Below, one piece after another: positions 5,841 to 5,842 of a DNA stretch of 5,842 nt. The notes under the pieces were generated by a model. The model was not told the origin of the DNA. It was given only the letters and a program-made list of their open reading frames with translations, and did no database searches. Position numbers and translations under genes: made by a program. The DNA lies in contig JADFFP010000091.1 of assembly GCA_022568115.1 (NCBI GenBank), positions 1 through 5,842 on the forward strand. Reading direction: 5' to 3'. The DNA is from Pseudomonadota bacterium (GTDB lineage: Bacteria > Pseudomonadota > Alphaproteobacteria > Sphingomonadales > SMXR01). Position 1 is the first letter of the stretch. Each line of letters starts with the position of its first letter.

Positions 5841-5842
5841 GG

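Overview
The window looks like a piece of a Gram-negative, moderately high-GC chromosome. It is probably proteobacterial, and an alphaproteobacterium is my best guess. This rests on an outer-membrane-type lipoprotein signal, an NnrS protein and a TfoX N-terminal-domain protein; no taxonomic marker gene is present. Positions 1 to about 5180 read as ordinary, coherent chromosome. The last ~640 bases do not belong comfortably with the rest.

Layout, left to right. Four genes sit on the minus strand, so transcription runs right to left. (1) nnrS (1-1058) runs off the left edge. (2) A ceramidase-like CREST membrane hydrolase (1109-1909) lies 50 bp upstream of nnrS and is probably co-transcribed with it. 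(3) An AT-rich gap of 112 bp (1910-2021) carries a plausible promoter and a perfect 10-bp palindrome. (4) A 109-residue TfoX N-terminal-domain protein (2022-2351) follows. (5) A tiny open frame (2354-2452) may be a microprotein or a gene remnant. (6) A 733-residue M3-family (Dcp-like) zinc metallopeptidase (2484-4685) is made as a lipoprotein. The natural reading is two minus-strand units: peptidase then TfoX-like, and ceramidase-like then nnrS. The gap at 4686-4941 separates the peptidase from a divergent plus-strand gene and includes a strongly C-poor, G/T-rich stretch.

From 4942 a plus-strand hemolysin III (HlyIII/AdipoR-like) gene begins with good family sequence, then stops resembling its family at about 5201, straight after its LDHIA motif. 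From there to the right edge the sequence reads on the minus strand instead. It gives a short piece like the N-terminus of phosphoenolpyruvate mutase (about 5181-5294), joined in frame to a fragment of a YVTN-type beta-propeller protein (about 5280-5840) with higher GC. At each joint about 20 bases make sense for both neighbours. The simplest explanation is an assembly chimera joined through short shared words, or else illegitimate recombination; I would not read it as a novel fusion gene without read-level checks.

Biology: nnrS suggests handling of nitric oxide or nitrosative stress. The ceramidase-like enzyme keeps the full CREST zinc site but not the calcium site of human ACER3. HlyIII belongs to the same CREST superfamily, so two members lie about 3 kb apart. 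The lipoprotein peptidase probably digests oligopeptides at the cell envelope. I found no RNA gene, CRISPR array, insertion sequence or convincing intrinsic terminator.
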